64,000 nucleotides of DNA from Sulfurimonas crateris (GTDB taxonomy: Bacteria; Campylobacterota; Campylobacteria; Campylobacterales; Sulfurimonadaceae): assembly GCA_945883795.1 (NCBI GenBank), contig CAMCYC010000007.1, positions 1-64,000 of the forward strand. Reading direction: 5' to 3'. Both the position numbers and the translations under genes were made by a program. Position 1 is the first letter of the stretch. Each line of letters begins with the position of its first letter. Under the pieces are notes generated by a model, which was given only the letters and a program-made list of their open reading frames with translations, made no database searches and was not told where the DNA came from. Shown piece by piece: positions 28,376-37,507 of the stretch.

Positions 28376-29842
28376 ATGATTACATGGATGCAAAGACATA
28401 AAAAATATCTTATTATTACCATTTGGGTTTCTACTATAGCCTTTGTTGGTGCTGGTTTTGTTGGCTGGGGTCAATATAGTTATGGAGATAAAGCGGGTGC
28501 CGTTGCAAAAGTTGGTGCTATAGAAATATCAATGGGAGAACTACAAAAAGGGTATTCCTCACTTTATAACCAATACAATAAAGTATTTCAAGGTAATTTT
28601 GATGAGGAAAAAGCAAAAACTTTTGGTTTAAAAACTCAAGCACTTAATCAACTCACACAACAAGCTCTTATACTCAATTTGGCGGCTTCGTATGATTTAG
28701 AAGTAAGTTCAGCTGAACTCTTAGCAGAGATTACCGCTCAAGAATATTTTTTTAAAGATGGCTCTTTTAACAAAGAACTTTATAAAGAGGTTTTATTTAG
28801 AAATAATATCACTATCCAAGAGTATGAACAAGATGTCAAAAAAGAGCTTTTGATTAGAAAAACACTTCAATTAATTCCTGTAAAAGAAAATGCACAAGAA
28901 TCTGAAATTTTTAATACAGTGATGAACATTGCAGATAAAATTAACTATAAAGTTTTAAGTGATAAAGAAATTTCTCTTGATACATCAGATACTGCATTAA
29001 AAACTTTTTGGGAAACAAGAAAACAAAACTTCATGGGTGAAATAAGTTATGAACTAAGTTTTATTAAACAAGAAGTAATTCCAAGTAGTTTTGATGAAAA
29101 TCAAATCAATGAATACTATACACTCAATAGAAACCATTTTAAAGATAAAGATGGAAAAATTTTAGAACTTGTAGATACTAAAGACGATGTTATAAAAGAG
29201 CTTAATGCAAAAGCCACAAAAGATTTAGCACTTAGAACTTATATATCTTACAAAAAAGAGAAATTGACTCCTGAAATAAAAGTATCCAATATAACTATTT
29301 CCCAATCAAAAAATCCATACAATGAAGATGTTTTAAAAGAGATTACAACATTATCACCAACTTCCCCTTTTCTTAAACCAATTTTATTTAAAAATGAATA
29401 CTATATTTTTAAATTGAATAAGATAAACCCTTCAGAAGTAAAAACTTATGAAGAAGCGAAAAAAGATTTGTTAGCTTTATATACAAAAGAGAACAAAAGA
29501 GAGAGTTTACTTAAACTCGCACAAGATTCTATTAGCACTTTCAATGGTACAACAACTGATTTTCTAACAAATGCTAGTGATACTAAACTCGATGGTTTAG
29601 ACCAAAATCAAACAACTGAATTTTTGGGACAACTCTTTAATGAACAGCAAAAGAAAGGGTATATCTCTTTAAAAGATGGACAGATTGTTTTGTATAATAT
29701 TTTGGAACAAAAATTGCTTTCTAAAGTAAACGAAAATCAAGCTGATTCAATCATACAATTGAAAAGTGCTATGTTTAATGAAGGATTAATAAAAGAGCTT
29801 CAAAACAAGTACAAAACAGAGATATTTATCCAAGGACTCTAA
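28376..29842 (+). CDS. SurA/PpiD-like periplasmic chaperone (peptidylprolyl isomerase family)
   Basis: A 488-residue protein with an N-terminal transmembrane anchor (about 10-32, YLIITIWVSTIAFVGAGFVGW) and a SurA_N-type helical chaperone region (about 45-175) like PpiD. The central region holds a degenerate parvulin-like stretch. It probably helps outer-membrane protein folding from the inner membrane. It stands two bases before ftsA, an order seen in Campylobacterota. Confidence 0.82.
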   Translation: MITWMQRHKKYLIITIWVSTIAFVGAGFVGWGQYSYGDKAGAVAKVGAIEISMGELQKGYSSLYNQYNKVFQGNFDEEKAKTFGLKTQALNQLTQQALILNLAASYDLEVSSAELLAEITAQEYFFKDGSFNKELYKEVLFRNNITIQEYEQDVKKELLIRKTLQLIPVKENAQESEIFNTVMNIADKINYKVLSDKEISLDTSDTALKTFWETRKQNFMGEISYELSFIKQEVIPSSFDENQINEYYTLNRNHFKDKDGKILELVDTKDDVIKELNAKATKDLALRTYISYKKEKLTPEIKVSNITISQSKNPYNEDVLKEITTLSPTSPFLKPILFKNEYYIFKLNKINPSEVKTYEEAKKDLLALYTKENKRESLLKLAQDSISTFNGTTTDFLTNASDTKLDGLDQNQTTEFLGQLFNEQQKKGYISLKDGQIVLYNILEQKLLSKVNENQADSIIQLKSAMFNEGLIKELQNKYKTEIFIQGL

Positions 29843-29843
29843 A

Positions 29844-31202
29844 TTGAGCAAAACTATTTTAACTATAGATATTGGCTCTACGAAAATATGTGCGATAATT
29901 GCTCAAGTGAGTGATGATAATTCTGTTGCAATAATTGGCGCAGGTATCACAAAAGCACAAGGTTTAAAACGGGGGAGTATTACAAATATAGAATTAGCTG
30001 CAAAATCAATAAGGATAGCAGTCTCTGATGCAAAAAGAGTAGCTGGAAGTGACATTAAAAGTGCGGTAGTTTCTATCTCTGGAGCTTATACAAAAAGTTT
30101 AAATGCCAATGGTATTGTTAATATCCCAAATAAAGAGATTAGTTTTAAAGAAATTGAACGGGTTATGCAAACCTCTTTATATAATGCGAATATTCCAAAT
30201 GAATATGAAGTGTTACATGCACTTCCGTTTAATTTTAAAGTAGATGACCAAGATTATATTGAAGACCCATTAGGCATGAATGCTTCAAGACTTGAAGTGG
30301 AAACACATATTATCACTACCCAAAAATCAAATCTTAATAATCTAAGAAAGGCAGTTAGAGGTGCTGGTATAGAAGTTGAAAATATAGTGCTAAGTGCTTA
30401 TGCTTCTTCTATTGCAACTTTAAATGATGATGAAAAAGAGATAGGTGTTGCCGTCATAGACATGGGTGGAAATACGAGTAACATAACTATTCATTCTGGA
30501 AATTCTATTAAATACAATGACTTTTTGGGTGTTGGTTCAAACCATGTGACAAGTGATTTATCTATGGCTTTACACACTCCGCTTAATATTGCAGATGCTG
30601 TAAAGCTTAAATATGGTTCACTTTTAGAACCTTCAAATGAGCTAATAGAACTTCCCGTCATAGGGGATGAGCATAGAACTCAAGCTGTTTCTTTAGAAGT
30701 TGTTCATAATGTAATTTTTGCAAGAGTTGAAGAAACGCTCATGATTTTGGCACAGTTTATTGAAAATAGTGGACTCAAAGATCAGATTGGTGCGGGAGTT
30801 GTTCTCACAGGTGGTTTTTCACAAATGGAGGGGATGAGAGATTTAGCTATCGCAACTTTTGGTTCTATTCCTGTTCGTCTAGCCCGTCCAAAAGAGATGC
30901 ATGGATTATTTGATACACTCAGAGCGCCAGAATATTCAACTGCAATTGGACTTGTGATGTATAGTGTGTCTGCTTATACTCCTTATGAGATTGATGTAAA
31001 TAAAAAAGTACGACATTCCAATGAAATACCAGCATTAAATAGTAGTGTTCATTTTGAAAATCATCTAGAAATACCTACTCTGCAAGTTGAGAATGAACAT
31101 AAAAGAGAAAAAATGGTTACAATAGCACCACAAAAAGCCAAAGAAGGTGAAGAAGCTGGATCTTTTAATAAGTTTTGGAACTGGGCGACCCAGTTATTTT
31201 AA
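29844..31202 (+). CDS. ftsA: cell division protein FtsA
   Basis: Actin-like ATPase that tethers FtsZ to the membrane and recruits the divisome. Its 452 residues show the phosphate-1 loop TIDIGSTKICAI, the 1C domain (AVVSISGAYTKSLNANGIV), phosphate-2 VAVIDMGGNTSNITI and the adenosine motif GAGVVLTGGFSQMEGM. The amphipathic C-terminal membrane helix is visible as FNKFWNWATQLF. The start is TTG with AAGGA upstream. ftsZ follows after 13 bases. Confidence 0.97.
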   Translation: MSKTILTIDIGSTKICAIIAQVSDDNSVAIIGAGITKAQGLKRGSITNIELAAKSIRIAVSDAKRVAGSDIKSAVVSISGAYTKSLNANGIVNIPNKEISFKEIERVMQTSLYNANIPNEYEVLHALPFNFKVDDQDYIEDPLGMNASRLEVETHIITTQKSNLNNLRKAVRGAGIEVENIVLSAYASSIATLNDDEKEIGVAVIDMGGNTSNITIHSGNSIKYNDFLGVGSNHVTSDLSMALHTPLNIADAVKLKYGSLLEPSNELIELPVIGDEHRTQAVSLEVVHNVIFARVEETLMILAQFIENSGLKDQIGAGVVLTGGFSQMEGMRDLAIATFGSIPVRLARPKEMHGLFDTLRAPEYSTAIGLVMYSVSAYTPYEIDVNKKVRHSNEIPALNSSVHFENHLEIPTLQVENEHKREKMVTIAPQKAKEGEEAGSFNKFWNWATQLF

Positions 31203-31215
31203 GGAGTAGAAGATA

Positions 31216-32331
31216 ATGAAAATGGAAGCATTCGTAATAGAAGAAACACAAGTTATAAATAGAGCTAGGATTATAGCTGTTGGTGTTGGTGGTGGTGGTG
31301 GCAATATGATTGGACATATGATAAGAGAAGGTGTGACTGGCATAGAAATGCTACTTGTCAATACAGATGCTCAAGTTTTGTCAGAATCAAGCAGTGCTAC
31401 AAAAATACAAATAGGTACAAAATTAACAAAAGGTCTTGGCGCAGGAATGAAACCATCTATTGGTAAAGATTCTGCATTAGAGAGCTATGATGAGATTAAA
31501 GCAGCACTTGAGGGTGCTGATATTGTATTTATTTCTGCTGGATTAGGTGGCGGAACTGGAACTGGTGCTGCTCCTATAGTTGCTCAAATTGCCAAAGAAG
31601 TTGGTGCTTTAACGATTTCAATTGTGACAAAACCTTTTATGTTTGAAGGAAAAAAACGGCTTAAACTTGCCGAAGAGGGTCTTGCGGAACTCAAAAAAGA
31701 GAGTGATTCTATCGTTGTTATTCCTAATGACAAACTCCTTTCTATTATTGATAAAAATCTCGGTATAAAAGAGAGTTTCAAAATTGTAGACCGTATTTTG
31801 GCACAAGCTGTGAGTGGAACTTCAGGTGTTATCCTCTCAAGTGGTGAAAATGATATCAACCTTGACTTTGCTGATTTAGAAACAGTTATGAGTCATAAAG
31901 GGATGGCACTTATGGGTGTTGGTGAATTTGAGGGTGAAAATGCTGCTTATGAAGCGATAAAAGCAGCAATAGAATCTCCACTTTTAGACAACATGTCTAT
32001 TAATGGTGCTATGGGTGTTCTTGTTCACTTTAACATGCATCCTAAATTTCCTATGATGGAAATTTCAGAAGCGATGAATGTTGTACATGAAAGCGCACAT
32101 GAAGATGCTGATGTTATTTGGGGAACATCAACAAATGATAAAATACCAGAAAATTATATAAAAATTACAATTGTTGCTACAGGTTTTGAAAAAAATCTTA
32201 CTAATAATGAAGATTTTATAAGTGACACTCCTACCAAGAAAGCTTCATCTCGCATCAAAATTGTAGTTGGTGGTGACTATAGCAGTGACTATTTAGATAT
32301 TCCTGCTTTCATGAGACAACAACAAGATTAA
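31216..32331 (+). CDS. ftsZ: cell division protein FtsZ
   Basis: Tubulin-like GTPase that forms the Z ring. Its 371 residues show VGVGGGGGNMIGHM, the tubulin signature GLGGGTGTGAAP near residue 115 and the synergy residues PNDKLL. The C-terminal tail ends DIPAFMRQQQD, the conserved FtsA-binding peptide. AAGGAG lies upstream. A second in-frame ATG two codons later is possible. Confidence 0.98.
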   Translation: MKMEAFVIEETQVINRARIIAVGVGGGGGNMIGHMIREGVTGIEMLLVNTDAQVLSESSSATKIQIGTKLTKGLGAGMKPSIGKDSALESYDEIKAALEGADIVFISAGLGGGTGTGAAPIVAQIAKEVGALTISIVTKPFMFEGKKRLKLAEEGLAELKKESDSIVVIPNDKLLSIIDKNLGIKESFKIVDRILAQAVSGTSGVILSSGENDINLDFADLETVMSHKGMALMGVGEFEGENAAYEAIKAAIESPLLDNMSINGAMGVLVHFNMHPKFPMMEISEAMNVVHESAHEDADVIWGTSTNDKIPENYIKITIVATGFEKNLTNNEDFISDTPTKKASSRIKIVVGGDYSSDYLDIPAFMRQQQD

Positions 32332-32342
32332 GAAAAAATTCT

Positions 32343-32636
32343 TTGAACTACTCCTTTAGCCAAATCATAAAGTCCAAATCACTCCTTGGGCTTCGTGAAA
32401 CTTCCTCTTTACAAGAGATAAAACAGAAATACAAAAACCTTATGAAACAATGGCATCCAGACAAACATAAAGATGACACCCAAAAAGCGACTCAAATCAG
32501 TATGCAAATTAATGAAGCGTATCAAATTATTATGGATTATTGCACTAACTATGAATACCCATTTGATGAAGAGAGTATAAAGAAAAAAACTTACTCCCCT
32601 TCAGAATGGTGGCATGATAAATTTGGAAATAGATAA
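32343..32636 (+). CDS. small J-domain protein
   Basis: A 97-residue protein, essentially a single DnaJ domain with the Hsp70-stimulating HPD motif (MKQWHPDKHKDD near residue 39). It has no Gly/Phe region or zinc domain. It would direct DnaK to a specific client. The TTG start lies 11 bases after the ftsZ stop and it is probably part of the ftsA-ftsZ transcript. It converges with the next gene with a 2-base gap. Confidence 0.85.
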   Translation: MNYSFSQIIKSKSLLGLRETSSLQEIKQKYKNLMKQWHPDKHKDDTQKATQISMQINEAYQIIMDYCTNYEYPFDEESIKKKTYSPSEWWHDKFGNR

Positions 32637-32638
32637 CT

Positions 32639-33598
32639 TTACAGCCAAACACCATTTTTTATAAAATAAATAATTGGGTATAAACTCAATGTAACCACTA
32701 ATAAAAAATTTAATATCAATGAGACTTGAAACTGTTTTACTCTCTCTTCGTATAAAGATGGAATAAATCCTACAATGATTCCATACAATGTTCCCCCAAA
32801 AAGTAAAATGTAAATAGCATAACCTATGTAATTATAATCCTTTTCTAAAAAGCAAAATGGGCAATGATGGGTTGGGAGTTGGTATATATATGTTCCAAAA
32901 AATGCGATAATAGAGATGAGCGATACAATAATAAATAAAATATTACTTATTGCAAAAAGGTATCTATTTTTCAAAAAATAAAAAAGAGTTATCAACAAAA
33001 AATTTCCATAAAAAAGAGTTAAAAGTGTGGGAGTATTTATCAAAAAAATAGTGGCTATGTAAGAACTTGCAGAACTTGAATACAAACTTCCACAACAATT
33101 TACGAGTTTATCACCATCTATCGCACCAAACATTAAACTCTCTACAATCACCTCGCCTAAAAGCAAAAAAAATGCAATACTAAAAAGCCCAAACTTTTGT
33201 TTTGTATAAGGCTGTGTTTCATCTTTTATATCCTGATTATGTAATACTAACCAATACGCAAAAAGATATAAATTCATAATTTTTAAAATCAAAAGAAAAC
33301 TTCCATATACAGTAGCATCCACAACTCCAGCAGCACACATGGCACCATTGAGTAGAAGAGAGAGTTTATCAAGTGTAAAGATAAAAAAAAGAAAAAGTGG
33401 AAGTTTTATAACAAAGATATATTTAATAATTATTGCAGCTAAATAACTCTGCTTTTCAAGTTTATATTGCATTTGGGTAGTTGCGTTTAAATCCCATTTT
33501 AAAAATATCTTTAAACTCAAAATAAAGGCAATAATTGCAAAGAAGATAAAAATAAAATTCAAGATAAAAATTGTTAAAACTTCAGGACTAAGAATCAT
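32639..33598 (-). CDS. multi-pass membrane protein with CxxC (NosL/ABC cluster)
   Basis: A 319-residue protein with about eight predicted transmembrane helices. I do not recognise the family. Cysteines stand out: C168-C169 in VNCCGS and C246/C249 in HHCPFCFLEKDY next to two His. The HHCPFC segment looks like a redox or metal-binding site at a membrane face, slightly like VKOR-type CPxC, but I see no other support for that. It overlaps the ATPase gene by four bases and is the last gene of a six-gene cluster, so it is likely a partner of the transporter. Confidence 0.72.
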   Translation of the reverse strand: MILSPEVLTIFILNFIFIFFAIIAFILSLKIFLKWDLNATTQMQYKLEKQSYLAAIIIKYIFVIKLPLFLFFIFTLDKLSLLLNGAMCAAGVVDATVYGSFLLILKIMNLYLFAYWLVLHNQDIKDETQPYTKQKFGLFSIAFFLLLGEVIVESLMFGAIDGDKLVNCCGSLYSSSASSYIATIFLINTPTLLTLFYGNFLLITLFYFLKNRYLFAISNILFIIVSLISIIAFFGTYIYQLPTHHCPFCFLEKDYNYIGYAIYILLFGGTLYGIIVGFIPSLYEERVKQFQVSLILNFLLVVTLSLYPIIYFIKNGVWL

Positions 33599-34275
33599 GA
33601 CACTATTTTCCCATTGTGAATCTCTATCTCACGACTTACAAAATCAAGTCCAAAAAAGAGTGGGTCATGCGTAGCGATAATAATGGTTTTTTTTTGCGAG
33701 TGCAACTCGTGCATCATATCAATAAAATGTAAAGAGAGTTTTTCATCAAGATTTGCAGTTGGTTCATCTGCTAAAATTATTTTTGGATTGTTAACATTGG
33801 CTCTAGCAATTGCAACCCGCTGTTGCTCACCGCCTGAGAGATTACGAACAATTGTATTTTGTTTGTGTGCAATATGAAATCGCTTCATCACAGATTGAAT
33901 TTTTTCATCTACCTTAGAACCATTTAGATTAAGAGGAATAAGTGGGAGTAAAATATTTTCCTTCACACTCAAATTTGGAATAAGATTATACTTTTGAAAA
34001 ATAAAACCTATATTATCTCGCCGATAAATGGATGCAAAATTATCAGGAAGTTTTGATATTTTTTTCTCCTCGACTAGAACCTCACCACTTGTAGGTTTAC
34101 TTAAAGCTGCAATAAGTGAAAGAATTGTACTTTTACCACTTCCACTTACACCTTTTAAAATTATAACTTCACCCTCATCAATCTTTAAATTCACATTCTC
34201 TAAGGCCTGTATTCTCTCATGCTTTCCCACTTCATATATTTTAGTTATCTCTTTTAACTCTATAATTTTAGACAA
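33595..34275 (-). CDS. LolD/MacB-type ABC transporter ATPase
   Basis: A 226-residue ATPase. Walker A GVSGSGKST, Q-loop FIFQKYNLIPNL, signature LSGGEQQR, Walker B ILADEPTANLD and H-loop ATHD are complete. The subfamily pairs with FtsX-like permeases and drives periplasmic mechanics (lipoprotein release, MacAB) rather than simple import. The TTG start overlaps the upstream EF-hand gene by eight bases. Its partner permease is at 35298. Confidence 0.92.
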   Translation of the reverse strand: MSKIIELKEITKIYEVGKHERIQALENVNLKIDEGEVIILKGVSGSGKSTILSLIAALSKPTSGEVLVEEKKISKLPDNFASIYRRDNIGFIFQKYNLIPNLSVKENILLPLIPLNLNGSKVDEKIQSVMKRFHIAHKQNTIVRNLSGGEQQRVAIARANVNNPKIILADEPTANLDEKLSLHFIDMMHELHSQKKTIIIATHDPLFFGLDFVSREIEIHNGKIVS

Positions 34276-35251
34276 CTAAATCAACCTCTTGAAGTGTCCC
34301 TACTCCGCTTCCATCCTCTTTGGCATAGATAGAACTCTCTTTTAAAAATGCTTCCATTTTAGCACCATTTTTTATATCAAATTGAGTGTCTGTTTTGCCA
34401 AGGTAGAGTGCTCCAACATTTTTCTCTTTGAGTGAATAAAGATTTTCTGCCCCTGAACTATCTTTTGTCCAAATAAGTAACTTCTCAAATACTGTATCAT
34501 TTTCATCAATCCACCCATTTTTATCCCCATCATAAGCAGATAACTCGGCAAAACCGTTCCCTTTAGTTGGACCAAAAAGTTCACTTCCATTATTAATAAT
34601 TCCATCACTATTTTTATCCAAAGCCAAAAAGCCACTCCCCTCACCTACAAAAGAAAACTGCTCATTTTTACCATCCATGTTTAAATCAAAATCTTTTTTC
34701 ATATTACTAATGGTTACAGTATCCGCTCCAAAATTTAAAACTAAAGGGTCGATAAGTGCATCGCCTGCTTTAAAAGAGGTACTTTCATACAATTGAGTAT
34801 GTGATTTCATCTCAAATGCCAACGCAAAATCTATAGATTTTCCATCTTGCGATTTTATATTTCCACTTGCAGAAAAAGTAAGTGCTTCATCGCTTATTTC
34901 ACTTCGCTCTTTTGTATAGCGAATCCCCCAACCAACTCTTCCATCAGTAAGATTAGTGGTCGATGGCTCTTTTTTTATTCCAGCAATATTTATCTTTTGT
35001 CCAGTAAGTGCTTCAAGAGTACGCACTATACTCATCAGTTTTGGGTCTAGCATCTGCTCGTCTGAGAGTTCTTGTACTCCTTGCATCCCATTTTTATTAA
35101 AATTTTTATACTCCTCTGAGAGAAGTAATCTATCACCATTTTTTGATAATGTTTTAGAGGAATCCCACATCTCTAAAGACTCATTTTCAACTACCTCATT
35201 GCTTTTTTTATGTGAAGAAAAAAGTGAAACACCCGATTGCTCAATTTTCAT
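34268..35251 (-). CDS. EF-hand-like calcium-binding repeat protein inside the transporter cluster
   Basis: A 327-residue protein with no signal peptide or membrane helix. The C-terminal half has calcium-loop patterns: DLNMDGKNE, DKNSDGIINNGSE and DGDKNGWIDEND (about 185-255), followed by LLIWTKDSSG and YSLKEKNVGALYLG, a pattern seen in bacterial VCBS/RTX-associated hypothetical proteins. The N-terminal half is polar and unlike anything I know. It lies between permease and ATPase genes and overlaps the ATPase by eight bases. It could be a cytoplasmic calcium-responsive partner, a leaderless exported protein, or an unrelated insertion. Confidence 0.68.
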   Translation of the reverse strand: MKIEQSGVSLFSSHKKSNEVVENESLEMWDSSKTLSKNGDRLLLSEEYKNFNKNGMQGVQELSDEQMLDPKLMSIVRTLEALTGQKINIAGIKKEPSTTNLTDGRVGWGIRYTKERSEISDEALTFSASGNIKSQDGKSIDFALAFEMKSHTQLYESTSFKAGDALIDPLVLNFGADTVTISNMKKDFDLNMDGKNEQFSFVGEGSGFLALDKNSDGIINNGSELFGPTKGNGFAELSAYDGDKNGWIDENDTVFEKLLIWTKDSSGAENLYSLKEKNVGALYLGKTDTQFDIKNGAKMEAFLKESSIYAKEDGSGVGTLQEVDLVV

Positions 35252-35297
35252 AATAACTCCTTTTATGCAAAAAATATCGGCAAATATTTAAAATTAT

Positions 35298-36473
35298 TTA
35301 TCGTATCACCTCATCAGCTTCAAGTGTTGCCACTCTCCATGAAGGGATAAGCGTTGCAGCGATATAAATGGGAACGCTTAAAAAAAAGACTAAAAAAAGT
35401 GTTTGCATGTCAAAAACAAAAGGTAATTCAAAATCTGTTTTTAACTGAGAATATCCCACAAAAATATCTCGAAGAATTGGAGCATTCAAAAGATACACAA
35501 ACCCAAGAGAAAGCCCTACACCTAAACTATACGAAAAAAACGAGATTATAAATGACTCATAAAACTTCTCTTTTAACACATCATCCACTTTCCAACCAAC
35601 TGCTTTGAGTATCCCTATCTCTTTTTTTTCTTCACTTGAGAGACCACTTGATTTATCATAGATAATAATAAAAAATGTAAAAATACTCACAATAAAAAGT
35701 GCCAAAAAGATTCCGCTTTTATAATCAAAAATATTTTGATAACTCACTTTTAAATCATTTGTTGTAATGATTCTAGTATCTGCAAACATAAGTTTTATTT
35801 TTGACGCAACTATTTGTATCTCTTTTGGATTTGCAACTTTTACTACTATATCTGTTGCTTTTAATGGGTCAAAATCAAAAATTTCTCTTACAAGCTCTTC
35901 GGGCATAAGTATCATGTCATTTGATTCTAAATTTGTATCCGCATCAAAAATACCTCCAATAGTTACTTTTTTAAGCGTTCCATCTGGTTTTATAAAATTA
36001 AAATACTCTTTATAATAACTATTACGCATCACTTGCATCACTCCACAACCGACAACCATGGAGGAATTTTCTTTGAGCTGTTCAAAATCAAATTTTTCTG
36101 TCACTTTTGCAAAACTATTTTTATACTGATTTTCATATTGTGCAATCCCTACAATACTGAAATTCACACCTGCATTTTCAAAATAGTAATACCCCCAAAC
36201 ACGAGCAATGGCATCACTCACGCCTGAAATTTCCAAAATTTTATCAACTCTTGCGACCTCAATATCATAACCTTTTCCAGCTTTCACTTTTTGGACAATA
36301 ATTTGGGGTAAGGCGTTTACAGTCGAATCAAGTTCAAAGCGGATGGAGTTTGTAATAAAAAATACAGAGGTTAAAAGAAAAGTTAAAAAAGTTAAAATCA
36401 TGAAAATAAAGAAATTTTTATACTTTTGTCTAAGCATTGCATTGATTGCATATTCTATTAAATAAAGATTAAT
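35298..36473 (-). CDS. FtsX-like ABC permease
   Basis: About 391 residues with the MacB/LolC/FtsX plan: N-terminal helix, a long periplasmic domain (about 45-235), then three C-terminal helices with KKEIGILKAVGWKVDDVL, the FtsX-family loop. The start is unclear. The track start 36542 overlaps the upstream gene by 74 bases. The first in-frame ATG downstream (36437) would cut off the typical LIEYAINAMLRQK lead-in. An ATT at 36473, seven bases after GGAG and overlapping the upstream stop, fits best and is used here. It pairs with the LolD-like ATPase. Confidence 0.82.
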   Translation of the reverse strand: MNLYLIEYAINAMLRQKYKNFFIFMILTFLTFLLTSVFFITNSIRFELDSTVNALPQIIVQKVKAGKGYDIEVARVDKILEISGVSDAIARVWGYYYFENAGVNFSIVGIAQYENQYKNSFAKVTEKFDFEQLKENSSMVVGCGVMQVMRNSYYKEYFNFIKPDGTLKKVTIGGIFDADTNLESNDMILMPEELVREIFDFDPLKATDIVVKVANPKEIQIVASKIKLMFADTRIITTNDLKVSYQNIFDYKSGIFLALFIVSIFTFFIIIYDKSSGLSSEEKKEIGILKAVGWKVDDVLKEKFYESFIISFFSYSLGVGLSLGFVYLLNAPILRDIFVGYSQLKTDFELPFVFDMQTLFLVFFLSVPIYIAATLIPSWRVATLEADEVIR

Positions 36474-36786
36474 TGTATTTCTCCATTTTATGAGAATGTG
36501 ATATTGCATAAGTAGTAGGAAAATATTCTCGCAAAGTCCCATCCTCTTTATAAATCGAAGAGATAGTTGCTAAACTTCTATGTCTTATGTAGGTTGTTTC
36601 TGTGGCAATTGCCAAATCTGGAATTCCAGAGAGTTTTATAAAAGACAATTTTTTTTCAATTTTTAAAAGGGTGCTAGATTTTTGAGAGATTAAATAAAAG
36701 CTTTCTATTAATAAAAAAGAGAATAATCCAGAAAATACATACAATAAAAGATATGTTTTTTTTCTATAAGTTATTTTGCTATTCAT
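36469..36786 (-). CDS. small single-TM protein of the NosL/ABC cluster
   Basis: A 105-residue protein with one N-terminal membrane helix (about 11-33) and a short periplasmic tail containing several His (YIRHRS, ISHSHK). I do not recognise it. It overlaps the NosL-like gene by eight bases and the permease by a stop/start overlap, so it is coupled to both and is probably a subunit or chaperone of the system. Confidence 0.65.
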   Translation of the reverse strand: MNSKITYRKKTYLLLYVFSGLFSFLLIESFYLISQKSSTLLKIEKKLSFIKLSGIPDLAIATETTYIRHRSLATISSIYKEDGTLREYFPTTYAISHSHKMEKYN

Positions 36787-37453
36787 CTAATTTATAAATT
36801 TCCTCTTGCGTGATATTTGTAAATTTTACGATTTTTGCTCCCTTATGGTCCATGTAAAAAGTTTTAGCATCTTTTTCAAACTCAAAAGGGATAAGTTCAT
36901 CGCCCATAGCTCCATACACATCACTTCCTATCACAAAATATGCTTCTCGTGCTTCTATACTCTTTTGGGAATAATAATCACTCACTAAAATTTTTGAAAT
37001 TCCTTGTTCATGTTCAAAATAGTATTTCATTAAATCTTTGACACCATCAAAAGAATAGTGTGTAGTTTGATAAAAAATTTGTGCTGCCCAGCGAGGATAT
37101 TTATACACAAACATACCACAAATTGGACATTTTTCATCTTCTGCGACTTGAATATGTTCTGTTGTTTTTAATGGCAAAGCAACTCTTTTGACATCCCACA
37201 AATACAATGCTACAGCTTCAAGATGATTTTCTTTCATAGGTTTACAAAGATTGGCATGTGTCAAAGAGTTTTGTAAATCATTGATAGTTACATATTTTGT
37301 AAAATCTATATTTTGATTACATAACTTGTTATAAATTTTTTCACCCATCGGATAAATTTTTTTTTGCTTTGTGGTTTGGCTTAATACCTCTTGAGCAATT
37401 AAAGAGGTATTAAAGAGGAGAATGAGAGTAAAAAAAATAGAGTAAAAAGACAT
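36779..37453 (-). CDS. NosL-like protein with cytochrome-like N-terminal part
   Basis: A 224-residue exported protein (signal peptide about 1-20). The C-terminal part (about 98-224) matches NosL: CPICGMFVYKYP with C109, C112 and M114, the Cu(I)-binding site, then the typical FDGVKDLMKYYFEH and YFVIGSDVYGAMGDELIPF. The N-terminal part (about 33-92) has C45 and C70 and a final helix NHLEAVALYLWDVK that looks like a c-type cytochrome without the heme motif CxxCH. NosL delivers copper to N2O reductase in nos operons, but no nosZ is seen here. First gene of the cluster. Confidence 0.82.
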   Translation of the reverse strand: MSFYSIFFTLILLFNTSLIAQEVLSQTTKQKKIYPMGEKIYNKLCNQNIDFTKYVTINDLQNSLTHANLCKPMKENHLEAVALYLWDVKRVALPLKTTEHIQVAEDEKCPICGMFVYKYPRWAAQIFYQTTHYSFDGVKDLMKYYFEHEQGISKILVSDYYSQKSIEAREAYFVIGSDVYGAMGDELIPFEFEKDAKTFYMDHKGAKIVKFTNITQEEIYKLDE

Positions 37454-37507
37454 TTAATCACCTTCTGATTGATAATTAAATAGTAGCGTATTCGTGTTAA
37501 ATTAGCG

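Noticed and set aside
34847-35291. Plus-strand ORFs opposite the EF-hand gene
   Set aside because: No domains or ribosome-binding sites; shadows of a minus-strand gene with clear calcium-loop motifs.
36779-37453. A denitrification (nos) operon
   Set aside because: Only a NosL-like protein is present; no nosZ, nosD, nosF, nosY or nosR signature is found nearby.
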